Below, in pieces: positions 43,990 to 52,476 of a stretch of 64,000 nt of DNA. The stretch lies in assembly GCA_041392805.1 (NCBI GenBank), contig JAWKLJ010000001.1, forward strand, positions 4,834,501-4,898,500, given 5' to 3'. The notes beneath the pieces were generated by a model. The model saw only the letters and a list, made by a program, of their open reading frames with translations. It ran no database searches and was not told the origin of the DNA. The position numbers were made by a program, and so were the translations under genes. The stretch is from Saprospiraceae bacterium. GTDB lineage: Bacteria; Bacteroidota; Bacteroidia; Chitinophagales; Saprospiraceae. Numbering within the stretch: the first letter of the stretch is position 1; each line of letters opens with the position of its first letter.

Positions 43990-46674
43990 ATGCCACTATC
44001 CAACCATCATGAAATGCCGGACCCGCCAAAATGGGCAAATAGATTCCTGGAATGGTATTGCTCTCCTGACCAGATTGATGAGATACAAGGTGACCTTTAT
44101 GAAGTATTTCAGTCCGATGTAAAAAATAGGGGCATTCGGTATGCCAGACTCAAGTTTATACGTGATGTATTGTTGTTTTTTCGACCTTCCTCTTTTAAAA
44201 AAGAGCAGCCTGTTTATCCTAACAAAACAATTATGTTTAATTACTATCTTAAGACCACTTTTCGAAATCTATTCAAAAATAGCGCCTATTCCGCTATCAA
44301 TATCTTTGGTTTGGCCCTGGGGCTTGCGGCTTGTCTGCTGGTCTTTTCCTATACCCAGCGAGAAAGTAATTATGACACCATGCATGCAGACCTGGACCAA
44401 CTCTACCGGGTGAATCAAACGGCTATTTGGGACCCAGAAGGAGGCGTGATGAGTTCGACAGCCCCCCCGCTTGCAGCCCTGCTCAAAGCGAAATATCCAG
44501 AAATTGAAGCATCAACCAGGATCAACACGCCTGGCGGTCGCATTGTAAGGTATAAGCCCTCAAACCAACAGGTTTTGGCCTTCAATGAGGAGGATATCTT
44601 GGCAGCAGACTCTAATTTTTTTGATTTTTTTGCTTTTACGCTCAAAGAAGGAGATGCCCGGACCGCCTTGCAAGGTGTCGGGAAGGTGATATTATCCGCT
44701 GAAGCGGCAGAAAAATATTTTGGAGAGGAACAAGCTATTGGGAAAACCTTGGAATTTGGCGATGAAAGGATGGCTGTAGAAGTAACAGGCGTGACGAATC
44801 CACAACCTGAAAACCTGCATTTCCACTTTGATTTTCTATTGTCGATGCCAACCAATCCTAATGTGGAAAAATTTGACTGGAGTTATATTTGGACACAAAT
44901 GGTTACCTATGTTAAATTGAGGCCTGGCGTCGACGTGGATGCCTTTGAGACGAAATTAGAAGCTATTGCTGATACCTATGTGCAGCCAAGCTTTTCCAGG
45001 TTGGGGATGGATTATAAAGATTTTGTAGGTAACAAAGGTGGCTGGAATTTTTACTTGCAACCCGTCAGAGATATCCATTTGAAATCAGTAGATATTGGCA
45101 ACCGGATAGGGCCGATAGGCGATATGGCCATCATTAATTTATTGCGATTTGTGGCCCTTCTCATTTTATTGATCGCTATGCTCAATTTCATTAACCTCTC
45201 CACGGCGCGGGCAAGCACCAGAGCTAAGGAAATTGGCGTTAAAAAAACGATGGGCGCTTTTCGCTATACTTTGGTTGGTCAATTTCTGATGGAATCCATT
45301 ATCATTACAGCCCTTGCTACTTTGTTAGCGCTAGGTATGGTGACCATCCTACAAACAATCATCCAGTATTTTTCTGGCATCTTTATTTCCACTGCCTTTA
45401 TATTCAATAAAGCATTCCTACTGATTCTTTTGTTGATACCCATCGGAATTGGCGTATTGGCAGGGTTGTATCCGGCTTTTTATCTTTCTGCTTATAAACC
45501 CTTACAGGTGTTGAAAGGCAACCTTTCGGGAGGTATAAAAAGTGGTGCATTACGAAATGTACTGGTGACTGCCCAGTTTACCATTTCTATCGCCTTGATG
45601 GCGGGCACCTTGCTGATTCACCAGCAGCTCCAGTTTTTAAATAAAAAAGACCTTGGATTTAACGAAGAAAACATCATCGTTATCAATCATGCAGAAAAAC
45701 TAGGCAACAAATTGCCATCATTCCGCAATGAAATCAAAGACATACCCGGTGTAGTCAATGCCTCCCTGGCCATGGATATGCCGGGAAGAGGAACCTTTGA
45801 AGATATTTTCAGCAGAGAAGGTTCTGATCTGAAATTGCCGATCAGCCAGAATAAGATAGACGAATATTACTTTGAAACCATGGGATTATCTTTGTCGGCT
45901 GGGCGGGCCTTTGAAAAAAACCGGCCTTCTGACAAAAATGGACTTATCATTAACGAAACCACCGCAAAACTATTCGCCTGGGAAGACGGAGAAGCCATCG
46001 GAAAATCCATTCTCTATCCTGATTATCCTGGTGAATTGACGGTAATTGGAGTCGTAAAAGATTTTCATTTCCAATCCCTCCGGGAAAATATTACCCCCAT
46101 GATGTTTTTTAATATCGAGTCAGACATGTGGGGCGACCAGCGGGTCCTTACCCTTAAATATGCCCAAAAAGACGAACAGCAGCTGCTCTCCCAGCTAGAG
46201 ACCACCTGGAAGGAAATGGCCTTGGATGTTCCTTTTGAATATTCCTATTTTGACCAGGAACTGGCTCAATTGTATGAGCAGGAACGTAGCTTGTCGGGCC
46301 TCATTTCGGTATTCACAAGCTTTTCCCTGTTCATCGCCATCATCGGCTTAGTCGGCCTATTGGCTTTTTCGGCCGAACAAAAACGGAAGGAAATTGGCAT
46401 TCGAAAGGTGCTGGGCGCCTCCATTTTACAAGTCTTTTTAATGCTCAACCAACAATACTTAAAGCTATTTTTATTGGCCTTGGTTTTAGCCGTGCCACTC
46501 TCTTGGCAAAGCATGCAGCAATGGCTAAACTCCTTCGCTTATAGTATCAATATAAATGTATTCGTGTATGTCATTGCTGGTTTGTTGGTCGTCATTTTGT
46601 CTTTCATCAGCGTGAGTTATCTTTCCCTAAAGGCTGCCTCGACCAACCCTGCTACGGTGTTGAAGGATGAATAA
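43990..46674 (+). CDS. FtsX-like ABC permease with prefix domain 2
   Basis: 894 residues. The N-terminal 90 residues (MPDPPKWANRFLEWYCSPDQ) are the permease prefix domain found in PadR-linked permeases. Then there are two MacB/FtsX units: each has a large periplasmic MacB-PCD-like domain and a core of helices, with conserved STARASTRAKEIGVKKTMGA and KRKEIGIRKVLGAS loops near the helices that touch the ATPase. No ATPase gene is next to it, so the partner must be elsewhere or it acts as a sensor. Probably involved in export or envelope stress. Confidence 0.9.
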   Translation: MPLSNHHEMPDPPKWANRFLEWYCSPDQIDEIQGDLYEVFQSDVKNRGIRYARLKFIRDVLLFFRPSSFKKEQPVYPNKTIMFNYYLKTTFRNLFKNSAYSAINIFGLALGLAACLLVFSYTQRESNYDTMHADLDQLYRVNQTAIWDPEGGVMSSTAPPLAALLKAKYPEIEASTRINTPGGRIVRYKPSNQQVLAFNEEDILAADSNFFDFFAFTLKEGDARTALQGVGKVILSAEAAEKYFGEEQAIGKTLEFGDERMAVEVTGVTNPQPENLHFHFDFLLSMPTNPNVEKFDWSYIWTQMVTYVKLRPGVDVDAFETKLEAIADTYVQPSFSRLGMDYKDFVGNKGGWNFYLQPVRDIHLKSVDIGNRIGPIGDMAIINLLRFVALLILLIAMLNFINLSTARASTRAKEIGVKKTMGAFRYTLVGQFLMESIIITALATLLALGMVTILQTIIQYFSGIFISTAFIFNKAFLLILLLIPIGIGVLAGLYPAFYLSAYKPLQVLKGNLSGGIKSGALRNVLVTAQFTISIALMAGTLLIHQQLQFLNKKDLGFNEENIIVINHAEKLGNKLPSFRNEIKDIPGVVNASLAMDMPGRGTFEDIFSREGSDLKLPISQNKIDEYYFETMGLSLSAGRAFEKNRPSDKNGLIINETTAKLFAWEDGEAIGKSILYPDYPGELTVIGVVKDFHFQSLRENITPMMFFNIESDMWGDQRVLTLKYAQKDEQQLLSQLETTWKEMALDVPFEYSYFDQELAQLYEQERSLSGLISVFTSFSLFIAIIGLVGLLAFSAEQKRKEIGIRKVLGASILQVFLMLNQQYLKLFLLALVLAVPLSWQSMQQWLNSFAYSININVFVYVIAGLLVVILSFISVSYLSLKAASTNPATVLKDE

Positions 46675-47431
46675 GGGGGAATCAAAATCCCTGCCTGCCG
46701 GAATACAATGGCGGCAGGAAAATGTCAATTAAAATCGAAATATCAATGATGTCGCTGTTTGCCGTCCTACCTTGCTCCGCTCGAGAACCCGCCACACTCT
46801 AGTCGCCGGTTCTCGAGCTCCAGCTCGTGAACCTGTCAGTTCTTTGACAGCCTGTAGCTCCAGCTACATCACCTTGTTTTCAATGGCAATTTCAATCCCT
46901 GTCTGCCGGAGACAGGAAAATCAAAATCAAAATTTCAATGGCAATTTCAATGCCTCCTGTGTCGCTGGGGCTTGCCCCCAACCTCTACTACCCTCACATC
47001 CCACAAAAAAAACCTCAAGCCAAACCTCCAATACCTCTTTCCCTCCAATACCTCCCCGTCCAAAAAAAGCTAAGCCAAACTACCTCCCCGTCCCAAAAAA
47101 CTTACAACTTTCCCCGCCACACCTCAGTAACATTTCCCTGTGTCCCTGAGTCCACCCCCGCCAACTGACCCCTCACCCAAGCCATTGCCCCGACTCCTTC
47201 TTCATCCCTCAGCAACTGACCCCTCACCCAAGCCATTGCCCCGACTCCTTCGTCATTCCCTCAGCAACTGACCCCTCACCCCAAGACACACACACACGCC
47301 AACTCTCCCCTCACCCAAGTCCCCCTCCGCCAACTCTCCCCTCACCCCAAGACACACACACGCCAACTCTCCCCTCACCCCAAAACACACCCCCGCCAAC
47401 TGACCCCTCACCCAAGTCCCCCCCCGCCAAC
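46675..47431. other. gene-free region, palindromes then C-rich array
   Basis: 757 bp with no supported gene. Open frames at 46772-47149 and 46938-47168 encode proline/serine-rich repetitive peptides and arise from low complexity. The left half is dense in palindromes, and the right half is a tandem array almost free of G on the plus strand. Confidence 0.75.
46690..46920. repeat. cluster of palindromes
   Basis: CCTGCC...GGCAGG (46690-46718), GCTCGAGAACC (46779-46789) with its exact complement GGTTCTCGAGC (46808-46818), CTGTCA/TGACAG (46833-46850), TGTAGCT/AGCTACA (46853-46868), and CCTGTC/GACAGG close to 46910. Fragments such as CTGCCGG and GTCGCTG appear twice, so the cluster may be a degenerate duplication of a REP-like element. 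Confidence 0.65.
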
Positions 47432-47450
47432 CTACTCCTCCCCCGCAAAA
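47161..47450. repeat. imperfect tandem array of about eight units, C-rich
   Basis: Each unit begins CCAACT[GAC or CTC]CCCTCACCC and is spaced 31-53 bp apart, with units near 47161, 47213, 47266, 47301, 47332, 47365, 47396 and 47428. Spacers include CA runs and CCCCCG. The minus strand is G-rich. The array runs up to and past the stop codon (47432) of the esterase gene. Confidence 0.75.
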
Positions 47451-48247
47451 AAATCATCAAAAAACAACAACTGGTACTTCACAGCATTTTCCCAATAGTC
47501 CCAATTGTGTTTTCCGGGTCGTTCGATATAATCATGGGGGATATTGCGCTCTACCATTTTGTCATGGAGCTTCGCATTCACCTGGTAAAAGAAATCATCT
47601 ACCCCGCAGTCAATGATCAAGGACAAGGATTTGCCATTGAGCAGGTATAGCAGATTGGTCACAGAATGGGTTTCCCAGCGTTCCGGGTGGGCAGCGTAGG
47701 TGCCTAGGCGCGCTTTGATGTCCCAGTTATTGGGGAATGGCCGGATATCTACGCCTCCGCTCATGCTTCCTGCTGCCAGCCAAATATCCTGGTTCCGAAA
47801 ACACAAAAACAAAGCGCCGTGTCCGCCCATGCTCAGTCCGGTGATGGCTCTTTTTTCGGGCGTGGCCAGGGTAGGGTATTGGCTATCCACCTTACTCACC
47901 AGCTCTTTTGAAATATAGGTTTCGTACTGCATGGAAGGATCAATAGGGCTGTCAAAATACCAGCTAGTATTGCCGCCATCAGGACAAACAATGATGAATT
48001 GGTGTTCGTCAGCATAGTCCACAATGGCAGGTACTTTTTTTATCCAATCCGTATAATCACCAGTTGCCCCATGCAAGAGATAAACAACGGGGTAGCGTTT
48101 ATTGGCATCACCATCATTGTCAGGTAGAATAACAATATTCTGGATGGATTTATTCATACTCACAGAAAAAACGACCATCGTGTCAACGGTGGCGCTGAAG
48201 GCTTGGAAGCCTAGAAAAAGGAAAAGACAAAGTGTATGTAGTTTCAT
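47432..48247 (-). CDS. secreted esterase (esterase D / XynC-like)
   Basis: 271 residues with signal peptide MKLHTLCLFLFLGFQAFSAT. Alpha/beta hydrolase of the putative esterase family: YPVVYLLHGATGDYTDW, the nucleophile elbow GLSMGGHGALF and the final GKHNWDYW with the catalytic histidine. Relatives remove acetyl, feruloyl or similar groups from sugars or release trehalose esters; the substrate here cannot be told. The C-terminal codons overlap the C-rich repeat array, so the last residues may be variable. It lies 14 bp after the ABC ATPase gene on the same strand. Confidence 0.85.
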   Translation of the reverse strand: MKLHTLCLFLFLGFQAFSATVDTMVVFSVSMNKSIQNIVILPDNDGDANKRYPVVYLLHGATGDYTDWIKKVPAIVDYADEHQFIIVCPDGGNTSWYFDSPIDPSMQYETYISKELVSKVDSQYPTLATPEKRAITGLSMGGHGALFLCFRNQDIWLAAGSMSGGVDIRPFPNNWDIKARLGTYAAHPERWETHSVTNLLYLLNGKSLSLIIDCGVDDFFYQVNAKLHDKMVERNIPHDYIERPGKHNWDYWENAVKYQLLFFDDFFAGEE

Positions 48248-48261
48248 AATAGTGGTATTTT

Positions 48262-49014
48262 TTAAGCGCTAAACCATTCAAATACTTCCTTTAAGGCAAG
48301 GCTATCCTTAGCTGTGGCATCCAAATCGCGGGCAACTTGTCCATTTTTCATCTGAATAAGCCGATTGCCATATCGCAGTGCATCCTCCAAATCATGTGTG
48401 ATGAGGACAGTGGTAAGGTTATACTCCTTGATGATCCGTTCCGCCGTTTGCATCACAACTTCGGCAGAGTGGGGATCGAGGGCTGCCGTTGGTTCATCCA
48501 GCAACAGGATATCGGTATGATCCATCGTACTCATAAGCAAGGTGAGCGCCTGTCGCTGTCCGCCAGATAGCGTGCCCATGGGCTGCTGTAGTTTATTTTC
48601 CAAACCCAAACCCAAGATGGCTATTTTTTCCCGAACACTGGCCTTAAAAGCTTCAGTAATACCGATGCGAAGCCGCTTTTTGGAGGTGCGCAAGGCTGCC
48701 AACCTGAAATTGTCGAGGATGCTCAAATCTGGTGCCGTGCCTCCCAGTGGGTTCTGAAATACACGCGCAATCCATTGGCTACGCTTGTGTTCCGGTAAGT
48801 CAGTGACCTCCTCATTATGAAGAAGCACCTTGCCCTGGCTTGGTAAAATGGATCCTGAGATGATATTTAAGAGCGTCGTTTTACCCGAACCATTGGCTCC
48901 AATCAGGCAGACAAATTCTCCCTGCTTGATGTGCAAATCCACCTCCTTTAAAGCCACGACCTCGTTGACTTGGTCCCGGTTGAAAACCTTGGTGATATGT
49001 TGTAATCGAATCAT
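48262..49014 (-). CDS. ABC transporter ATP-binding protein (TrpZ-like)
   Basis: 250 residues starting at the ATG at 49014 (MIRLQHITKVFN), which overlaps the permease stop by 4 bp (ATGA). A longer open frame to 49197 is not credible since it would overlap the permease by 187 bp. Walker A is GANGSGKTT, the signature is LSGGQRQ and Walker B is ILLLDEPTA with H in LITHD. Cytoplasmic motor of the transporter encoded by the next two genes. Confidence 0.92.
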   Translation of the reverse strand: MIRLQHITKVFNRDQVNEVVALKEVDLHIKQGEFVCLIGANGSGKTTLLNIISGSILPSQGKVLLHNEEVTDLPEHKRSQWIARVFQNPLGGTAPDLSILDNFRLAALRTSKKRLRIGITEAFKASVREKIAILGLGLENKLQQPMGTLSGGQRQALTLLMSTMDHTDILLLDEPTAALDPHSAEVVMQTAERIIKEYNLTTVLITHDLEDALRYGNRLIQMKNGQVARDLDATAKDSLALKEVFEWFSA

Positions 49015-49880
49015 GATGTTTCTTTTCGGATCAACCGTGGGATACCTACAATGGCCAGCACAAATAAAGCGGTAATAAGTTTTAACATATTCGGATTGAC
49101 ACCCAATGACAAGGCTACGGCCAGGACCATTTGAAATAAAATACAGCCTAACATTACAAATAACAGCTGCTGCCATATTCGCTGAACACCCAGCCAATTG
49201 ATCAGCGCATCGCCAATCAGGACAGAACCCAAACCGACCAATACTATTCCAATCCCCATATTAATATCCGTGAAACTTTGGTATTGGGCAACCAAAAATC
49301 CACTTAGTGCCGTTAAAGCATTGGCAATAGCCAACCCGATGATCTTCATCCGATCATTGTTAATACCCATGGCACGGGTCATCGATTCACTGTTCCCCGT
49401 GGCGCGCATAGCGATACCAAAGTCGGTCCGCAATAAATAAGCCAGGAACAGGCTCAGCACCACCAGAAATAGCAAACCCACCCAGACTTCATTGTAAATG
49501 GCCTTGTCAAAAATAGAAAGGGCCGTGAAGATCGTCTCCAGGTTGATCAATGGAATATTTGAGCGCCCCAGGATACTGAGGTTAATGGAGTACAAGCCCG
49601 TCATGACCAAAATGCCAGACAATAGCGCATCAATTTTAAAGCGGGTATGGACAAGCCCAGTCAGGGTGCCTGCCACTGCTCCGGCGAGAATGGTCAGGGG
49701 AATGACAGCAAGGATAGGCCATCCCTTGGTCAATAGCACCGCCGTAACGGCAGCTCCCAGGGTGTAACTCCCGTCTGTGGTGATATCGGGTATCCGAAAG
49801 ATTTTCATGGTAATGAATATCCCTAGGCCCATAGCAGAAAGACAAAGCCCTAATAAAAAGGCAGAAAGGTAAAAAACCAT
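49011..49880 (-). CDS. ABC transporter permease (TrpY-like)
   Basis: 289 residues with eight or nine hydrophobic helices and the branched-chain-type permease pattern (TDGSYTLGAAVTAVL, GIAMRATGNSESMTRAMGI). Such permeases pair with COG2984-type binding proteins and have been linked to aromatic amino acid uptake (TrpXYZ), which I infer here from the neighbours. Its stop overlaps the ATPase start and its start shares one base (TAATG) with the binding protein's stop, so the three genes are coupled. Confidence 0.9.
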   Translation of the reverse strand: MVFYLSAFLLGLCLSAMGLGIFITMKIFRIPDITTDGSYTLGAAVTAVLLTKGWPILAVIPLTILAGAVAGTLTGLVHTRFKIDALLSGILVMTGLYSINLSILGRSNIPLINLETIFTALSIFDKAIYNEVWVGLLFLVVLSLFLAYLLRTDFGIAMRATGNSESMTRAMGINNDRMKIIGLAIANALTALSGFLVAQYQSFTDINMGIGIVLVGLGSVLIGDALINWLGVQRIWQQLLFVMLGCILFQMVLAVALSLGVNPNMLKLITALFVLAIVGIPRLIRKETS

Positions 49881-50866
49881 TAGTTTATCGGCTCATAGTC
49901 GGCAGGCACTTCAATACCAAAGCGCGCTGCGGAACTGGGGTTATAAACTTTTTTTCTCAACTTAACCATTTCCCATTTCAAGTTTGCAGTTGACCCGGCT
50001 TTGAGAAACTGAGCTGCTTGTTGGCCAGCTTGGTAGCCCCATTGGTAAATGTCAGCTCCGTAGGCGGCCACGGCGCCGCGATCGACCAGGCCTGCCTCAC
50101 TGGTGAAAACAGGTACATTAGCTTCGTTGCAAGCCTTGATAATTGTTTCAAAGGAGCCAAAGATGGTGTTGTCAGGATTGGCGAAAAAGGCATCAATATC
50201 CGCATTTAGTAAGGCCCCCGTGACCAAAGATACGTCAGCCGTTGTATTGACAGGTTTGGCGACCAACTCAATGCCGAGGTTCGTAGCCAAACCTTGCAGT
50301 TTTTCGAAGGCATCAACCGACTGCGGTTCAGATTGGTTATACAACAGGCCTATTCTCAATTGGTCAGCTTTAGGCTTTATCAGCTTGGGAATAATCGAAA
50401 AAGAGGTATCGATATAAGCCAGGTTATCTGCAACCCCAAATAGATTAGGAGGGGCATTACCCGCGGCGTCTTGTACATTCATCAAGGCCGGTGTAGGTGC
50501 GACCATCATAAAGATCGGAATGTCCTTGGTATTTTGGACGGCAGCAATTGTCGAAAGTGAAGGATTGGAAGCAATTAAGTCAACTTCCTGGGCAATGAAA
50601 TACTTGATGATTTGGGTAAGGGTGGGAATGTCACCTTGTGCATTGCGATAGATCAAGTGTAGCGTTTTGTCTTCTTCTGCATATCCGGCAGCCTTTAAGG
50701 CATCCAAAAAACCAATTTTAGCCTTTTCGATTGTACTATCCTCAAACGCATCCACAAAGCCAAGGTTTGGAATACCATCCTGCTTTTGATTACAGGCGGT
50801 GATTACGGTCAATATAGACAAAACCAATAATTTGGGAATCGTTCTCCAATTTTGCATGTTTCTCAA
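49880..50866 (-). CDS. ABC transporter substrate-binding lipoprotein (TrpX-like)
   Basis: 328 residues. The N-terminal signal ends with a lipobox (LTVITAC), so it is membrane-tethered. The rest follows the ABC_sub_bind pattern: GIPNLGFVDAFEDSTIEKAK, DLIASNPSLSTIAAVQNTKD, IGLLYNQSEP and NVPVFTSEAG. This family (COG2984) includes TrpX. The ligand is probably a small molecule such as an aromatic amino acid. It is the first gene of the operon 50866-48262. Confidence 0.9.
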   Translation of the reverse strand: MRNMQNWRTIPKLLVLSILTVITACNQKQDGIPNLGFVDAFEDSTIEKAKIGFLDALKAAGYAEEDKTLHLIYRNAQGDIPTLTQIIKYFIAQEVDLIASNPSLSTIAAVQNTKDIPIFMMVAPTPALMNVQDAAGNAPPNLFGVADNLAYIDTSFSIIPKLIKPKADQLRIGLLYNQSEPQSVDAFEKLQGLATNLGIELVAKPVNTTADVSLVTGALLNADIDAFFANPDNTIFGSFETIIKACNEANVPVFTSEAGLVDRGAVAAYGADIYQWGYQAGQQAAQFLKAGSTANLKWEMVKLRKKVYNPSSAARFGIEVPADYEPIN

Positions 50867-51426
50867 TGGTTTAATTTATGATCGCAAGTAACGGTATATG
50901 TATGAAATGCCTTCCACCCAAAAAGGTTTATCAAAATTAATTTTTAAAGGTAATAATAAACCTGTTATCCAAAAAAGTGCTTTTGCAACAATAATCCACT
51001 CTTCTGCAACAATAAGGGAAACAGGGCATTAAAAAACCTTGCAACTTTGTATGGCAATGAAAACATCACATGAACAAACAATCCCAATTGCTATAAGAAT
51101 AATGGTAACACCTATTCGGTTTTTTTTCAGAAGAGGAATAATTGAAGCTTTAGGTCGTTGTTGGTAGACTGTCAAAAACGGCAGCTCTACCAATAACAAC
51201 TTTGGAAGACTTTCTATTCCAACAAAATAATTTCCCTCTTACTTTTTTATCCAACATGTTTGTAATCCCTTGAACTAATTCTTTTTTCAGTACCCAAACA
51301 AAGTTTAAAGAAAGAGCCTTCTAGTTGGAGGCTTTTTTTATGTATTCCCTGCTGGTATGTTTGTCTTTTCTAAGTCCCTTTTCATCTATTAGACTTGATT
51401 GTTTAGAAAATTAGCAACAACTTACA
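50867..51426. other. 560-bp intergenic region with hairpin and orphan terminator
   Basis: No coding frame is credible. Contents: TGCAACAATAA twice (about 50983 and 51006), a hairpin TTGGTAGA (51161-51168)/TCTACCAA (51186-51193) with an inner CTG/CAG pair, and a terminator at 51312-51339 oriented to the plus strand although no plus-strand gene precedes it. A small non-coding RNA is possible. Confidence 0.5.
51312..51339 (+). terminator. intrinsic terminator without an upstream gene
   Basis: AGCCT (51315-51319) pairs with AGGCT (51329-51333), extended by A-T and G-U pairs, then a run of seven T. Confidence 0.75.
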
Positions 51427-52473
51427 ATGGACAAGCGACTTTATGGAGTCGCCATGTCGCTTAAAACCCTGACTATTGTAATGCAAATTTTCGTCCGATA
51501 TCACCGCCATTTGGCTTGGTTTATTTGCTTTTTTTCTTTATCCGTTCCGCCTGCGCTTGGAAATAACGATGCATTAGATGAAATTTTTATTGCACCGGAA
51601 TTGCAATTTCCCCAAGCGGTTATTACCAATCCGAATACCATTTATATTCCTTTCAATTTAGTCGGCCGTCTGATCGCAGTGGAAGCTAAAGTAGACACGT
51701 TTTTAGGGACTTTTATCCTGGATACGGGAGCGGAGCGACTATTGCTAAATGAGAATTATTTCGGGAAAAATAATAACACTTCATCCGGACTGGCAGCGGT
51801 GGGGAATACCGGGCAGGTAGCAAATGTGGAGAATCGTTGGGTAGATACATTGCATTGGGATAATCTCTTTTTCAAAAATATACAAGCCAATATCGTTGAC
51901 TTGTCTCATATTGAAGCCAAGAAAAAAATTCGATTAATTGGCATTCTTGGATACAATGTGTTTAAAGATTTTGAGCTATTCCTCGATTTTCAATTGATGC
52001 AAATTACTCTTACGCGCTTGGATAAAAATGGGTTTCGGCTTGATTCTACTGCTATTTGGGAACAACCTTACGACAGCATAGACTTTAAATTAGCCAAACA
52101 TTTTATCGTCCTACAAGCGGAAGTAGGGGAGATTTCCTTGAGGTTTGGCTTGGACACTGGGGCCGAACTTAACCTGATAGATAGGAGGGTAAAGCGAAAA
52201 ATATTAGATCAATTTGAAATTGTGAAGCGGGTAAAAATGCTCGGCGCTGGCCAGCATACCATAGAAGTATTGGCGGGGGAATTAAAATCGGTGAAGGTGG
52301 GGAACCAATACATAGAAAGCATGCGTACCCTTTTGACCAGCCTTTCTGACATGAATGTTAACTTTGGCATGAGAATAGATGGTGTAATGGGGTATGAGTT
52401 CCTGGTCGACAGGCGTACCTTGATCAACTACACGCGGAAAAAGTTGTTTTTCTTTGAAAACCAAAGGCCTTAA
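51427..52473 (+). CDS. exported retropepsin-like aspartyl protease, two-lobed
   Basis: 348 residues with a hydrophobic export segment after a long n-region (LAWFICFFSLSVPPALG). Two catalytic-type motifs are present: D99-TGA in FILDTGAERL and D243-TGA in FGLDTGAELNL, each followed by a hydrophobic flap. The duplicated motif means that a single chain could form the whole active site, unlike the single-motif homodimeric retropepsins. Probably periplasmic or secreted. Alternative starts at codons 10 and 19 exist. The glycogen-binding-like gene follows after 3 bp. Confidence 0.85.
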   Translation: MDKRLYGVAMSLKTLTIVMQIFVRYHRHLAWFICFFSLSVPPALGNNDALDEIFIAPELQFPQAVITNPNTIYIPFNLVGRLIAVEAKVDTFLGTFILDTGAERLLLNENYFGKNNNTSSGLAAVGNTGQVANVENRWVDTLHWDNLFFKNIQANIVDLSHIEAKKKIRLIGILGYNVFKDFELFLDFQLMQITLTRLDKNGFRLDSTAIWEQPYDSIDFKLAKHFIVLQAEVGEISLRFGLDTGAELNLIDRRVKRKILDQFEIVKRVKMLGAGQHTIEVLAGELKSVKVGNQYIESMRTLLTSLSDMNVNFGMRIDGVMGYEFLVDRRTLINYTRKKLFFFENQRP

Positions 52474-52476
52474 TGT

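Noticed and set aside
46772..47168. Plus-strand open frames in the C-rich region
   Set aside because: They encode repetitive proline/serine-rich peptides that reflect low base complexity, with no signal or family resemblance.
47161..47450. Tandem array considered as a CRISPR array
   Set aside because: Repeat units are degenerate and unevenly spaced, spacers are low-complexity CA and C runs, and no cas gene is present.
49015..49197. Longer N-terminus for the ABC ATPase
   Set aside because: It would lie entirely inside the permease gene; the ATG at 49014 gives a normal start with a 4-bp overlap.
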